The notes: generated by a model from the sequence alone, not told the origin. Positions 8,775-17,616 are shown, counted from the first letter of the stretch. The stretch is 64,000 bases of DNA from Wenjunlia tyrosinilytica (GCF_014646055.1 NZ_BMMS01000001.1:144240-208239), one strand, 5' to 3'. A program made the numbers and translations.

Positions 8775-9430
8775 CCGCCCAGGTCCTGACAGTCCGGACC
8801 CTGACCGCCCGGCTCCTGACCGCCCGGCTCCTGACCGCCCGGCTCCTGACCGCCCGGGCCCTGACCGCCCGGCTCCTGACCGCCCGGCTCCTGACCGCCC
8901 GAGCCCTGACCGCCCGGCTCCTGACCGCCCGGCTCCTGACCGCCCGGGCCCTGACCGCCCGGCTCCTGACCGCCCGGCTCCTGACCGCCCGGCTCCTGAC
9001 CGCCCGGGCCCTGACCGCCCGGCTCCTGACCGCCCGGCTCCTGACCGCCCGAGCCCTGACCGCCCGGCTCCTGACCGCCCGGCTCCTGACCGCCCGGGCC
9101 CTGACCGCCCGGCTCCTGACCGCCCGGCTCCTGACCGCCCGAGCCCTGACCGCCCGGCTCCTGACCGCCCGGCTCCTGACTGCCTGGGCCCTGACCGTAC
9201 GGGTCCTGACCGGCCGGCTCCTGACCGCCCAGGTCCTGGCTGCCTGAGCCCTGACTGCCCGGGCCCTGACCGGCCGGGTCCTGACCGCCCGGCTCCTGAC
9301 CGGCCGGGCCCTGACTGCCCAGGTCATGACCGCCCGGCTCCTGACCGGCCGGGCCCTGACCGCCCAGGTCATGACCGCCCGGCTCCTGACCGGCCGGGCC
9401 CTGACCGCCCAGGTCATGACCGCCCGGGCG
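8771..9430. repeat. Minisatellite: 44 uninterrupted copies of a 15-bp unit
   Basis: The unit is CTGACCGCCCGGCTC with variants in the last five bases (GGCTC, GGGCC, GAGCC, AGGTC) and some at base 8 (CCGGCC). 660 bp is exactly 44 x 15. There is higher-order order: units 6-27 cycle mostly as GGGCC, GGCTC, GGCTC, GAGCC, GGCTC, GGCTC (90 bp), and units 37-44 follow a different 45-bp cycle (AGGTC, then ATGACC...GGCTC, CCGGCC...GGGCC). On the plus strand one frame meets TGA in every unit; all minus frames are open and would read a PGGQE-like pentapeptide, but I see no gene there. It begins in the last codons of the acyl-CoA dehydrogenase, and fills the gap to the methyltransferase. Confidence 0.97.
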
Positions 9431-9599
9431 CGGTGGGCTCCCTCGAAGAGGGGAGGCGGGTCGGGGCGGTCGGCGCACCGGCACGGGAGTTTCAAGAAGG
9501 GCACACGAAGTACACCTGGCGTACCACTGACCGCTCCCTTCGGGCCAGTAGTGTTCCGGCCACTTCCCGATGTCCGTTCCCCGTGCCCGAGGAAGCGAT

Positions 9600-10520
9600 A
9601 TGAGCACTGCGACCGCCGTCCCCTCCGAGCCGCGCCCCAGCCGACTGGACGACGTCAAGGGCTGGTTCCCGGGCCTTGACCAAGTGCTTTTCGACTGGCT
9701 CCTCTCCCGCCAGGCCCGCCTGGGGGAACGCGGGGACGTGGTGGAGATGGGCGCCTTCATGGGCAAGAGCGCGATCTTCACCGCGGCCTACCTGCGGAAG
9801 GGCGAGCGGTTCACGGTCTGCGACCTCTTCGACGCCCCGGCGCCGGACGAGGACAACGCGGCCGAAACCCGTAAGTCCTACTCCACACTGACCCGCGTCG
9901 CGTTCGAGCGGAACTACCTGTCCTTCCACGACGAGCTCCCCCATGTCGTCCAGGGGCCCACGTCCGAGATACCGGACCATGTCGCCCCCGCGACCTGCCG
10001 CTTCGTCCACGTCGACGCCTCGCATCTGTACGTGCACGTGGCCGGGGACATGGAGAACACCCGCAGGATCGTCGTCCCCGAAGGCATCGTGGTCCTCGAC
10101 GACTTCCGCTCCGAGCACACCCCCGGCGTGGCCGCCGCCACCTGGGAGGCCGTCTTCACCCGGGGGCTGCGGCCGATCGCGCTGAGCACGCAGAAGTTCT
10201 ACGGGACCTGGGGCGACCCCGGGCCGATCCAGGAGGATCTGCTGGAGCTGGCGGCGGGGCGCGACGACCTCCATGTGAGCGTTCCGGAGATCGCCGGGAG
10301 CAGGGTCCTGCGCTTCTCCGGCCGCGCCAAGCCGCCGACGGGCCCGCGCTCGCGCTTCCCCGCTCCGGTACCGCCGCCCGCTCCCACCCCGGCGGCTGCC
10401 GCGGCTGCCGCCGCCCCGGCGGCGCTTCCCTCCGGTCATTCCTCGGTGCGTCGACTGGCAAAGGAGATCCTGCCGCCGGTACTCACTCGGGCGCTGCGCC
10501 GTCGTCTGCGACGAGGCTGA
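9600..10520 (+). CDS. Class I SAM-dependent methyltransferase
   Basis: 306 residues. VVEMGAFMGKSAIFTAAYL is motif I of the SAM fold (Methyltransf_24-like), RFTVCDLFDAP is motif II and FVHVDASHLY with IVVLDDF are later core strands. The last 60 residues are a Pro/Ala-rich linker and a basic tail (RALRRRLRRG), which may be membrane- or glycan-associated, as in macrocin-O-methyltransferase-like proteins. Start chosen at ATG 9600 because GAGGAAG lies 4-5 nt upstream; an ATG at 9570 is in frame but has no ribosome site. Similar in type to the methyltransferase at 44619. Substrate unknown. Confidence 0.75.
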   Translation: MSTATAVPSEPRPSRLDDVKGWFPGLDQVLFDWLLSRQARLGERGDVVEMGAFMGKSAIFTAAYLRKGERFTVCDLFDAPAPDEDNAAETRKSYSTLTRVAFERNYLSFHDELPHVVQGPTSEIPDHVAPATCRFVHVDASHLYVHVAGDMENTRRIVVPEGIVVLDDFRSEHTPGVAAATWEAVFTRGLRPIALSTQKFYGTWGDPGPIQEDLLELAAGRDDLHVSVPEIAGSRVLRFSGRAKPPTGPRSRFPAPVPPPAPTPAAAAAAAAPAALPSGHSSVRRLAKEILPPVLTRALRRRLRRG

Positions 10521-10589
10521 CCGCCGGGCGGAGCAGAGGCTTGCCGCCGGGCGGCGCCGAGGCCATCCACCGGGCGTCACCGGGGGCGG

Positions 10590-10776
10590 TAGCCCGGTGG
10601 CCGGTGGGTGAGGGCCATGGCCGGTGGGTGAGGGGGCGTGGCCGGTGGGCCTTCGCCGGTGGGCCGTGCCCGGTGGGTGAGGGGTTGTGGCCGGTGGGCG
10701 GGGGCCGTGGCCGGAGAGTGGGGGTCGTGGCCGGAGGGCCTTCGCCAGTGGGCGGGGGGCCGTGGCCGGTGGGCGG
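10590..10776. repeat. Degenerate G-rich repeat tract
   Basis: A string of imperfect copies of GTGGCCGGTGGGTGAGGG, each roughly 16-26 bp, between the methyltransferase stop and the aldolase stop. Runs of 4-7 G on the plus strand are frequent. No reading frame with coding character is present. Confidence 0.8.
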
Positions 10777-11391
10777 TCAGCGCAGGGCGGCGGCCTCGCG
10801 GGCCAGTCGCTCCACCACGGCCCAGTCCTTCGCGGCGAGGGCCTCACCGGGCAGCATCCACGTCCCGCCCACACAGCCGACGTTCGGCAGGCCGAGGTAG
10901 GAGGGCGCCAGCCAGGCGTTGATCCCGCCGGTGGGGCAGAAACGGGCCTGCGGGAGCGGCGAGGCAAGGGAGTTGAGGTACGAGGTGCCGCCCGCGGCCT
11001 CGGCCGGGAAGAACTTCATCTCCCGCACCCCGCGCTCCAGCAGCGCCATGACCTCGGAGGCCGTCGAGACCCCCGGCAGATACGGGACGCCGGACCCGGC
11101 CATCGCGTCCAGCAGGCGGGGCGTCCAGCCGGGGCTGACCATGAAGCGCGAGCCCGCCGCCACCACTGCCTCGACCTGCTCCGGTGTGAGCACCGTGCCC
11201 GCCCCCACCACGGCGTCCGGCACCTCCGAGGCGATGGCCCGGATGCCGTCGAGGGCCACAGGGGTGCGCAGGGTCACCTCGATCGCCGGGAGGCCGCCCG
11301 CGACCAGGGCACGGGCAAGGGGCACCGCGTCGGCGGCATCCTCCAGCACCACGACGGGGATGACGGGCGCGAGGTCGAGGACGGAGGCCAT
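10777..11391 (-). CDS. eda: Bifunctional KHG/KDPG aldolase
   Basis: 204 residues, the family length. The class I aldolase landmarks are present: IEVTLRT with the catalytic Glu, GAGTVLTPEQVEAVVAAGSRF, PYLPGVSTASEV and MKFFPAEAAGG, where the Lys forms the Schiff base, then FCPTGGIN. It cleaves 2-keto-3-deoxy-6-phosphogluconate (or 4-hydroxy-2-oxoglutarate) to pyruvate. Start taken at ATG 11391; 19 more residues upstream are in frame but do not look like the family. It lies alone between the G-rich repeat and yaaA, on the same strand as yaaA with a 144-bp gap. Confidence 0.9.
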   Translation of the reverse strand: MASVLDLAPVIPVVVLEDAADAVPLARALVAGGLPAIEVTLRTPVALDGIRAIASEVPDAVVGAGTVLTPEQVEAVVAAGSRFMVSPGWTPRLLDAMAGSGVPYLPGVSTASEVMALLERGVREMKFFPAEAAGGTSYLNSLASPLPQARFCPTGGINAWLAPSYLGLPNVGCVGGTWMLPGEALAAKDWAVVERLAREAAALR

Positions 11392-11535
11392 GGCCCCATC
11401 GTGCCCAGGAGCTACCACTGTGCGCAACGTACGTTGCGCACGGTGCAATGCCGCCGCGAGGAGCGGCGGGCAATGGCCTCCTCCGTGCGACGATCCCGGG
11501 ACCGACGATCCTGTGCCCGCGGCCGACGACCGCGG

Positions 11536-12336
11536 CTAGTGGATCTCCGTCACCAGGACATCCACCTGCCATGCCGTGCCCGCCCGCTCCGGAGCCCGCG
11601 CCTCGACCCGGTAGCCGAGCGCTCTCAGTGCCTCCACCAGCTCGGCGGGTTTCCTGGGCCGGTGCCCGGCGACCAGCAGATCCCGGGTGAGCCGCCCCTT
11701 GGTGGCCTTGTTGAAGTGGCTGACCACCGAACGCTTCTCCACCCCGTCGACCGTCTTGACCTGGAGCACCCGCACGGTCGCCGTACGCCCCGCCACCTCG
11801 CCCTTCGGCTTCCACGCGCTCGCGTAGGCGGACGACCGCAGGTCCAGCACCAGCCCCCTGCCCGCCGCCTCCGGCATCGCCGAGGCCATGGGTCCGCGCC
11901 AGAAGGCGCCGAGCGCGCCGACGCCCGGCAGCTTCACGCCCATCGAGCAGCGGTAGGGCGGGATGCGGTCACCGATGCGCACGGCGCCCCACAGCCCGGA
12001 GAACACCAGGAGCGAGCCCCGGGCTCGGCGGCGGGCGGCCGGATCCAGCGTCGCCAGGCCCAGCGCGTCGTAGAGCACGCCCGTGTACACCTGGCCGGCG
12101 GGCAGCGCGGGGGCGGTGAGCAGACCCGCGTTCCTGGCGGCCTCCTCGCGCAGCCCCTCGCTGAGCCCCAGCACCTCCAGCGCCTTGGCCTCGTCGCCGG
12201 AGCACAGGTCGACCAGGGCGCCGAGCACCGCGCCGCGCGCCTCGGTCAACGAGGGCAGCCCCAGTCCGTCGAGGTCCAGCGCCGGACCCGACCCGGCGGC
12301 GGCCTTGCCCTCGGAGGGGGGAAGCAGGACGAGCAC
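11536..12336 (-). CDS. yaaA: YaaA family peroxide-stress protein
   Basis: 266 residues from GTG. VLVLLPPSEGK is the conserved N terminus of YaaA (DUF328); LVFSGLWGAVR, IPPYRCSMGVKLP and VVSHFNKATKGR, LTRDLL are also family blocks. In E. coli YaaA lowers intracellular free iron under peroxide stress and binds DNA. The start was fixed by homology to the LLPPSEGK motif; the open frame goes 41 codons further but overlaps the divergent RNB gene. The RNB gene begins 116 bp away on the opposite strand, so the pair shares a short bidirectional promoter region. Confidence 0.9.
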   Translation of the reverse strand: MLVLLPPSEGKAAAGSGPALDLDGLGLPSLTEARGAVLGALVDLCSGDEAKALEVLGLSEGLREEAARNAGLLTAPALPAGQVYTGVLYDALGLATLDPAARRRARGSLLVFSGLWGAVRIGDRIPPYRCSMGVKLPGVGALGAFWRGPMASAMPEAAGRGLVLDLRSSAYASAWKPKGEVAGRTATVRVLQVKTVDGVEKRSVVSHFNKATKGRLTRDLLVAGHRPRKPAELVEALRALGYRVEARAPERAGTAWQVDVLVTEIH

Positions 12337-12452
12337 AGCGAACTCCTCAACACGTTCGGCGGCGGCGGACGCCGCGCTCACGCAGCATATGGCTCGAAGT
12401 GGAGGCCGACCGTTCCGGGCAGTGCACCCGGTGGCGCCGTACTCTGGGCTGC

Positions 12453-13895
12453 GTGCCACTGCGACACATGCATGTGAGGACCGCGGACGGTGAGGAACTG
12501 CGCGCGGCCCTCCGTGCGCTGCGCGCGAAGATGGACATCCCCGGAAGCTTCCCCGCGGACGCGCTCGCCGAGGCCGAGAAGGCCGCCGTGGATCCCCGTC
12601 TGCCGTCGCTGGACGCCACAGACATCCCGTTGTTCACCATCGATCCGCCCGACTCGACGGATCTCGACCAGGCGATGCACCTGGCGCGCAACGGCTCCGG
12701 CTACCGCGTCCACTACGCCATCGCGGACATCGGTGCCTTCCTGACCCCCGGCGGGGCGCTGGACGCCGAGGCCCACAGGCGGGGCACCACCCTCTACTTC
12801 CCCGACAGGCGGGTGCCCCTGCATCCCCCGGTGCTCTCGGAGGGCGCGGCCAGCCTCCTGCCGGGCACGATCCGCCCCGCCCTGCTGTGGCGGCTCGACC
12901 TCGACTCCTCCGGAGAGGTGACCGACGTCGAGGTGCGCCGCGCCCTCGTGCGCAGCCGCGCCAAGCTCGACTACGCGGGAACGCAGGAGGCCATCGACTC
13001 CGGCACCGCCGAGGAACCCGTCACCCTGCTGCGCACCATCGGCACCCTGCGTGAGGAGCTGGAACGTGAGCGGGGCGGCATCAGCCTCAACCTCCCCGAG
13101 CAGGAGATCGTCGAGCGCGACGGCGGCTTCGCCCTGGAGTACCGGGCGCCGCTGCCCGCGGACGGCTGGAACGCGCAGATCTCCCTGATGACCGGCATGG
13201 CCGCCGCCGATCTGATGACCTACGCCGGAATCGGCATCCTGCGCACCCTCCCGGCCCCGCACGCCGACGCCGTCCAGCGGCTGGAGCGCGTGGCTCGCGC
13301 GCTCAACGTCGACTGGGCGGTGGGCACCCCGTACACGGACGTCGTCCGGTCCCTCAACCCCAGCCGCGCCAACCACGCCGCGTTCATGCAGGAGTGCGCC
13401 ACCCTGCTGCGGGGCGCCGGCTACGCCGTGTTCCCCAACGGCTCCGAGCGCCCGGCGTGGCACGCCGCCGTCGCCGACGCCTACGCCCACTGCACCGCGC
13501 CGCTGCGGCGCCTCGTCGACCGCTTCACCGGGGAGATCTGCGTGGCCGCGTGCGCGGGCATCGAGGTGCCGGAGTGGGTGCGGGCCGACCTGGCCGGACT
13601 GCCGAAGATCATGGAGTCCGCGGACCGCCGCGCGGGCCAGGTCGAACGCGGCTGCGTCGAGCTGGTCGAGGCCGCGGTGCTCGCGGACCGGGTCGGCGAG
13701 GTCTTCGACGCGGTCGTGGTGGACGTGCGGGAGAAGGAGCCGACGGTCGGCACGGTCCAGCTCCACGAGCCCGCGGTCATCGCCCGCGTCGAGTCACCTC
13801 CGGGCAGCCCCGGCCTCCCTCTGGGCCGCAGGCTGCGCGTCCGGCTCACCGAGGCCGACCCGGCCAGGCCCAAGGTGCTGTTCGCCCCCGCGTAA
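12453..13895 (+). CDS. RNB-domain (RNase II/R-like) ribonuclease
   Basis: 480 residues from GTG 12453 (ATG 12468 is an alternative). The RNB catalytic block is seen as IDPPDSTDLDQAMHLARN, with Asp residues for two Mg ions, followed by YRVHYAIADIGAFLTPGGALD, GTTLYFPDRRVPLHPPVLSEGA and LLWRLDLDS. HCTAPLRRLVDRF near the C terminus is the conserved RRYxD-like block. It is shorter than RNase R (no cold-shock domains at the N terminus), as in other actinobacterial RNB proteins. Degrades RNA 3' to 5'. It sits only 18 bp upstream of rnpB, an apt RNA-processing neighbour. Confidence 0.9.
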   Translation: MPLRHMHVRTADGEELRAALRALRAKMDIPGSFPADALAEAEKAAVDPRLPSLDATDIPLFTIDPPDSTDLDQAMHLARNGSGYRVHYAIADIGAFLTPGGALDAEAHRRGTTLYFPDRRVPLHPPVLSEGAASLLPGTIRPALLWRLDLDSSGEVTDVEVRRALVRSRAKLDYAGTQEAIDSGTAEEPVTLLRTIGTLREELERERGGISLNLPEQEIVERDGGFALEYRAPLPADGWNAQISLMTGMAAADLMTYAGIGILRTLPAPHADAVQRLERVARALNVDWAVGTPYTDVVRSLNPSRANHAAFMQECATLLRGAGYAVFPNGSERPAWHAAVADAYAHCTAPLRRLVDRFTGEICVAACAGIEVPEWVRADLAGLPKIMESADRRAGQVERGCVELVEAAVLADRVGEVFDAVVVDVREKEPTVGTVQLHEPAVIARVESPPGSPGLPLGRRLRVRLTEADPARPKVLFAPA

Positions 13896-13899
13896 CCAC

Positions 13900-13905
13900 T
13901 ACGAT
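13900..13905 (+). promoter_or_regulatory. Candidate -10 box of rnpB
   Basis: TACGAT lies 8 nt before the predicted 5' end of the RNase P RNA, directly after the RNB stop codon. The expected -35 would be inside the RNB coding sequence; no good consensus is visible there. Confidence 0.4.
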
Positions 13906-13913
13906 GGAAGCAC

Positions 13914-14325
13914 GGCGGACGAGCCGGCCGGGCGGCCGCGTCGGAGTCCTCGGACTCCGCCGAGGAACGTCCGGGCTCCACACGGCAAGGTGGTGGGTAA
14001 CGCCCACCCGGGGTGACCCGCGGGACAGTGCCACAGAAAACAGACCGCCGAGGGCTTCGCGCTCTCGGTAAGGGTGAAACGGTGGTGTAAGAGACCACCA
14101 GCGTCCGGGGTGACCCGGACGGCTAGGTAAACCCCACCTGGAGCAAGGTCAAGAGGAGCCGCCCCCGGGCGGCTCTGCGCGGACGCTCGAGGGCTGCCCG
14201 CCCGATGTCCGCGGGTAGACCGCACGAGGCTGTCGGCAACGGCAGCCCTAGATGGATGGCCGCCTCCCCCGGGGCCGCAAGACCCCGGGGAGACAAAACC
14301 CGGCGTACAGGCCGACTCGTCCGCC
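13914..14325 (+). ncRNA. rnpB: RNase P RNA (class A)
   Basis: About 412 nt; catalytic RNA that trims tRNA 5' leaders. Conserved core blocks in order: GAGGAACGTCCGGGCTCCAC (CR-I), the ACAGAAAACAGACCGCC region, GGTAAGGGTGAAACGGTG, AGAGACCACCAGC, AGATGGATGGCCGCC and GACAAAACCCGGCGTACAG (CR-V). The ends pair to form P1 (GGCGGACGAG at 13914-13923 with CTCGTCCGCC at 14316-14325), which sets the limits. The length and GC-rich P3 and P12 arms fit Streptomyces. A strong hairpin terminator follows within 25 nt. Confidence 0.97.
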
Positions 14326-14347
14326 GCCACCCGGGACTTCACCACGG

Positions 14348-14375
14348 AGGGCCTCCGATCTGCGTCGGAGGCCCT
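14348..14375 (+). terminator. rnpB terminator hairpin
   Basis: Perfect 11-bp stem AGGGCCTCCGA / TCGGAGGCCCT with loop TCTGCG. No U-run follows, as is common in streptomycetes. A nearly identical hairpin occurs at 20404-20431. Confidence 0.85.
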
Positions 14376-14772
14376 GTGCGATCTTTCACGGGCTCGCTGT
14401 CTTACGCAGGGAAATGTCCCTCGCAAGTCCCTCTGACAGCACTGAGAGTCCTTGAGAAGTCCCTGGAAAATCCCTCGGTGAGACACCAACACCGCCCGAA
14501 CTCACCGCTTGCCCGCCTTGGTCTCCGTCCGCGCGTTGGGCGCCCGGCGCGGGGGCCGGGGGCTACGGATGGGGAGGCGGGGCTGATGGACCGACAGGCG
14601 CGAGACGAACTGAAAGCCTCAGTAACCGCGGCCTTCGGCAACACGCTCTGGCCACCGCACGGCTCTGCCCACTGGTGCTGCCCGTAGGTGCGGGAAGGCG
14701 CGACGCGGGTCAGTCGAGTCTTGACAGTCCAAACACGAAGTGGTGGTCGTCCGCCGCCGCCGGAACGGAGGG
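14376..14772. other. Gap between rnpB and the GNAT gene; one short orphan reading frame
   Basis: About 400 bp with no recognised gene. ATG 14586 to TAG 14687 encodes 33 residues (MDRQARDELKASVTAAFGNT...) with a GGGGAGG stretch some 12 nt upstream; it reads like the first part of a protein cut short, but I do not recognise it. Several copies of TCCCT/AGTCCCT-like words occur at 14415-14480. Composition is a little less GC-rich than the flanks, as expected for the edge of inserted DNA. Confidence 0.35.
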
Positions 14773-15306
14773 TCAAGCCTTGATGGGCAAGGCGAGGACC
14801 ATCGCGCAGACCTTGCGGACACCCTCGGCGGGGGCAGGCGGAACGTGGGCGTAGCCCCAGGACTCGTAGTGCTCGACGAGGCAGGTGCGGGAGGTGAGCA
14901 CGCGAAGAACCGCGCGTGCTTCGGTACGGGGCGCGAGTAGTTCGTGGTGCATCCGCCGAGCGACGCCTGTCTTTCGCCACGGCTTGCGTACGCCGAGCTC
15001 GGCGAGGGTGAAGGTGCGGCTGCCTGTCTCGGCAATCCAGTCGAGGGAGAGATGCGGCGCCGTTCTGGTCCACCAGTCAGTGTCCGGTGGGAGAGGCGAG
15101 CCGAAGGCGTAGCCGACCGCTTCTTGGCCGTCGTAGCCGATGACACATTCCCAGGTGGGGCTTGTACACCATCTGTCGAGGCGTTCACCGAAGGCAGCGG
15201 TGTCTCCGACGGGGTCACCGACGTACACATCGGTGTACAGGTCTAGAAGCAACTGCCGCAGACCAGGGGCATCATCACGTCGGAAGTGGTGCAGCTCGAC
15301 AGTCAT
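14773..15306 (-). CDS. GNAT-family N-acetyltransferase
   Basis: 177 residues. The acetyl-CoA binding motif A is seen as LAELGVRKPWRKTGVARRMH (R-x-x-G-x-A pattern), followed by LLAPRTEARAVLRVL and a C-terminal HYESWGYAHV, the usual beta6-beta7 end. N-terminal YTDVYVGDP and the aromatic-rich loop would shape the acceptor site. ATG 15306 overlaps the stop of the upstream regulator in an ATGA arrangement and has AGGAG 5 nt upstream, so the two are translationally coupled. The acceptor may be a small molecule or a protein; nothing in the context decides. Confidence 0.85.
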   Translation of the reverse strand: MTVELHHFRRDDAPGLRQLLLDLYTDVYVGDPVGDTAAFGERLDRWCTSPTWECVIGYDGQEAVGYAFGSPLPPDTDWWTRTAPHLSLDWIAETGSRTFTLAELGVRKPWRKTGVARRMHHELLAPRTEARAVLRVLTSRTCLVEHYESWGYAHVPPAPAEGVRKVCAMVLALPIKA

Positions 15307-16563
15307 GCGGCTCCTGTCAGGTTGTTCCCGCTGGTGTGGTCTGCCCACTGACGGGCTGCTGTCGAAAGCGGCGCAACCCTCTCGAGCCTGGTGCCGAAGT
15401 CGGCGAGGAGTCGAGCCGTCCTGCCGCGCCACATCTCGATGGGCACGACCTTTGCCGAAGCAACCGCGGCGTCCAGCTCGTTCTGACCCAGCTGCGAGTG
15501 GGCCAGGTCCGCCTGGGTGAGGGCGCGGTTGCGCACCAGTTCGGGCTTTCGCAGCGCCAGGCTGCGGTGGGCGCGGGCTTCGGCTTCGGCGTACATGCCC
15601 AGGCGCAGGAAGGCGAGCATGGCCAGGCCCTCATGTTCGGCCCGGTCGTAGAAGTGCATCCACGGTGGGCGCTGAGCGGCCGCGTCGGCCCGGTCGAGTG
15701 CCGCTTCCGCGAAGCCGAGGGCACGTCGGGTGGCCACCTGGTCGCCCAGGGCAGCGTGAGCGACAGCGGCGCGCGAGTGGGCCAGGGAGGCGTACATCGG
15801 GTCGCGTCGCGCTGTTGTGGTGGTGCGCGCCACTTCTTGGGCGGCCAGGGCGTCCACGGGGCGGCCCAGTTGGCGGAACATCGCGCCGGCGTGGCCCCAG
15901 ACCCGGAATCGGACGGCGGGATCGGCGGACATGTCGGCGAGGGCGACAGCACGATCGAGGTATCTCTGAGCCTGGCCGAAGCGGCGGCCGTCGCTGGCGG
16001 CCCACATGGCGCTGGACGTGAAGGCGGCTGCGAGTGAGTAGAGCCGGCCCCGCACACGCTGGCTCGCGGTGCCCAACTGCTGGAGATCCAGGGCTTCCTG
16101 CGCGAGTGTGATGGCGCTGGTCTCCAGGTCGGCGGTGCCGCCATGCCGGTCGTCGGCCGCGACGATTTCAGCGAGTCCAACGCTCTAGACGGTCTACGTC
16201 CGCCGTCCCGACGCGCTGCGGCGGTCCTGTGCCTATCGCGGCGGCGGCTCCTGCGGCGGCAAGGAAGGTACGTCGCCTCAACGGGTCCTCCTCGTGCGCG
16301 GGCGGGGACACACGTGCTCCGCGGCGGACGAAGCCCAAAGCTTCAGCTGTGCAGCCCGTGACCTGCTCCAATGCTGCGCGCTGTCGCTCGTGTGGCCATT
16401 GGTTCTCCCCCGCGAGCCACCGCCAGACGGTGTGCTCGCCCACCTCTCCCCGCCTGCCAGTGAGACGGAGGATGGCGTCGTTGACGTCTTCGGCAAGCTC
16501 AGCAGCGGTCACGCCATTCTTGGCCATCCAGCCGGTCAGTACCGAATTCCGTGTACGCGGCAT
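15303..16563 (-). pseudogene. XRE/HTH regulator with TPR-like C-terminal half, split by a frameshift
   Basis: The N-terminal part (16563 down to a stop at 16168) carries a helix-turn-helix typical of streptomycete XRE regulators: LTGWMAKNGVTAAELAEDV, then TVWRWLAGENQWP, and the RRRTFLAAAGAAA segment that follows in this family. At VDRLE the frame ends early (RWTR, stop). Skipping one base after the GAG codon gives VGLAEIVAADDRHGG, and this second frame stays open to 15303 with the helical repeats of the expected C-terminal half (AQRYLDRAVALAD, RVWGHAGAMFRQLGRP, AHRSLALRKPE). So one extra base near 16175-16180 splits an otherwise intact protein of about 415 residues. It could be a true mutation, a base-calling error or, less likely, programmed frameshifting. 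A second ATG at 16590 is possible. Confidence 0.75.
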
Positions 16564-16820
16564 ACCGAGCACCGTACGGCGACCGTTCATTCACGGAAAG
16601 TAAAGGACGGGTCAATTCGCCAGTCGGGTGCACCGCCAAGGCCACCACTTCGCCATGTTCACGTGCTGTACCTGGCCGTTTACTGAACATCAGCCGCACG
16701 GCCAGTCCCGCGGACGGCTACGGGGGAGGGACGTGCAAGCGGCCGTTGATGCAGCGGTCGGGGCGAGCGGTCGTCGCCGGGTCACTCCCTTCCAGACAAT
16801 TGAACGCCGTAGGAGATGCA

Positions 16821-17330
16821 GTGACCTGGCCTTTGCTGCCCGGTTCTCCATCGCTGGGGAGAAGAACGAGGTCGCCCCGGCCCGCAAGCGGATTGCTGCG
16901 CGTCTGGGAAGTGCAGCTGGACGGGGAGCTGGAGACCGATGTGGAACTCGTCGCCTCCGAGCTGCTGACCAACGCGTTGGTCCACGGGCATGGACCATTC
17001 CTGGTCGGCGTATACCTGGGCTGCGGGCGTCTGTTGCTTGAGGTCCACGACGGCGACTCCACCTTCCCGCGGGAGCGCGACGCCGGTCGTGACGCAGAGT
17101 CCGGCCGCGGGCTCCCGCTGATCGGGGCGCTGTCCGAGGCCCACCGCTGGGAGCCGGTAGGCCGGGGAAAGCGTTGCTGGGCTGAGATCAAGGTTCCTGA
17201 GGCTGCCGAAGACGAACACGCGCGCAATCCATGGGTCGCACCAACTCAGTGCCCCTGCCTCCCGCCCGTCCTTTCAACCAGACAGGAGAGCCGTGACATC
17301 ACATCCGATCGGCAACACTCGTACCGATGA
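16821..17330 (+). CDS. ATP-binding protein, RsbW/anti-sigma-like GHKL kinase domain
   Basis: 169 residues from GTG 16821, which has AGGAG 5 nt upstream. The GHKL fold is recognised from ELVASELLTNALVHGHGPF (N box, Asn), LLEVHDGDSTFPRE (G1 box, Asp) and SGRGLPLIGALSEAHRWEP (G2 box), as in the many small streptomycete HATPase_c_2 proteins that resemble RsbW/SpoIIAB. These bind ATP and may phosphorylate anti-anti-sigma factors or hold sigma factors. The last 40 residues are unlike the family and run over the start of the next small reading frame. Divergent from the XRE regulator with a 257-bp gap. Confidence 0.8.
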   Translation: MTWPLLPGSPSLGRRTRSPRPASGLLRVWEVQLDGELETDVELVASELLTNALVHGHGPFLVGVYLGCGRLLLEVHDGDSTFPRERDAGRDAESGRGLPLIGALSEAHRWEPVGRGKRCWAEIKVPEAAEDEHARNPWVAPTQCPCLPPVLSTRQESRDITSDRQHSYR

Positions 17331-17532
17331 CCGGACTGCCACGGCGCGGCCCCCGTACGAACTTCCCTGCCGACCCGCCCCTGCCAGGCCACCGGGCAAC
17401 GCCTGTCCAGTTCGTCGGACACGCTTCCTTGCCGCCCGCGATCACCCGGCGGAGCGGCAGCGGCCACCTCAACGGCCGCGCCAGGTTCGGAGTTCAGAGG
17501 CCACCGCCGTCGCTGTCGGTGGCCGTCTGTAG
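17293..17532 (+). CDS. Possible small protein of unknown function
   Basis: 79 codons from GTG 17293, which overlaps the end of the ATPase gene by 38 bp and has an excellent ribosome site (CAGGAGAGCC just before it). The product is Pro/Arg-rich (TARPPYELPCRPAPARPPG...) without recognised domain. The good ribosome site argues for a real start, but the sequence looks degenerate, perhaps the decayed head of a second gene. Low confidence. Confidence 0.3.
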   Translation: MTSHPIGNTRTDDRTATARPPYELPCRPAPARPPGNACPVRRTRFLAARDHPAERQRPPQRPRQVRSSEATAVAVGGRL

Positions 17533-17616
17533 CATCCGTGGCCAGGTTGGTGACCCGATCGCCCCCCGCTGCGGGAAGGAACGGGGCCGTGAACGGGCTG
17601 CGAGGAGCGTGTGGCG

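Noticed and set aside
8771..9430. CRISPR array
   Set aside because: The units are contiguous 15-mers without spacers, and there are no cas genes.
8684..9781. Long open frame on the minus strand over the 15-bp repeat, encoding a GGQEP-type repetitive protein
   Set aside because: Openness is a by-product of the repeat sequence; the non-repeat part is antisense to the methyltransferase, with no ribosome site and no homology sense.
14205..14687. 160-codon frame across the 3' part of rnpB
   Set aside because: Overlaps the highly conserved RNase P RNA; no coding character before 14586.
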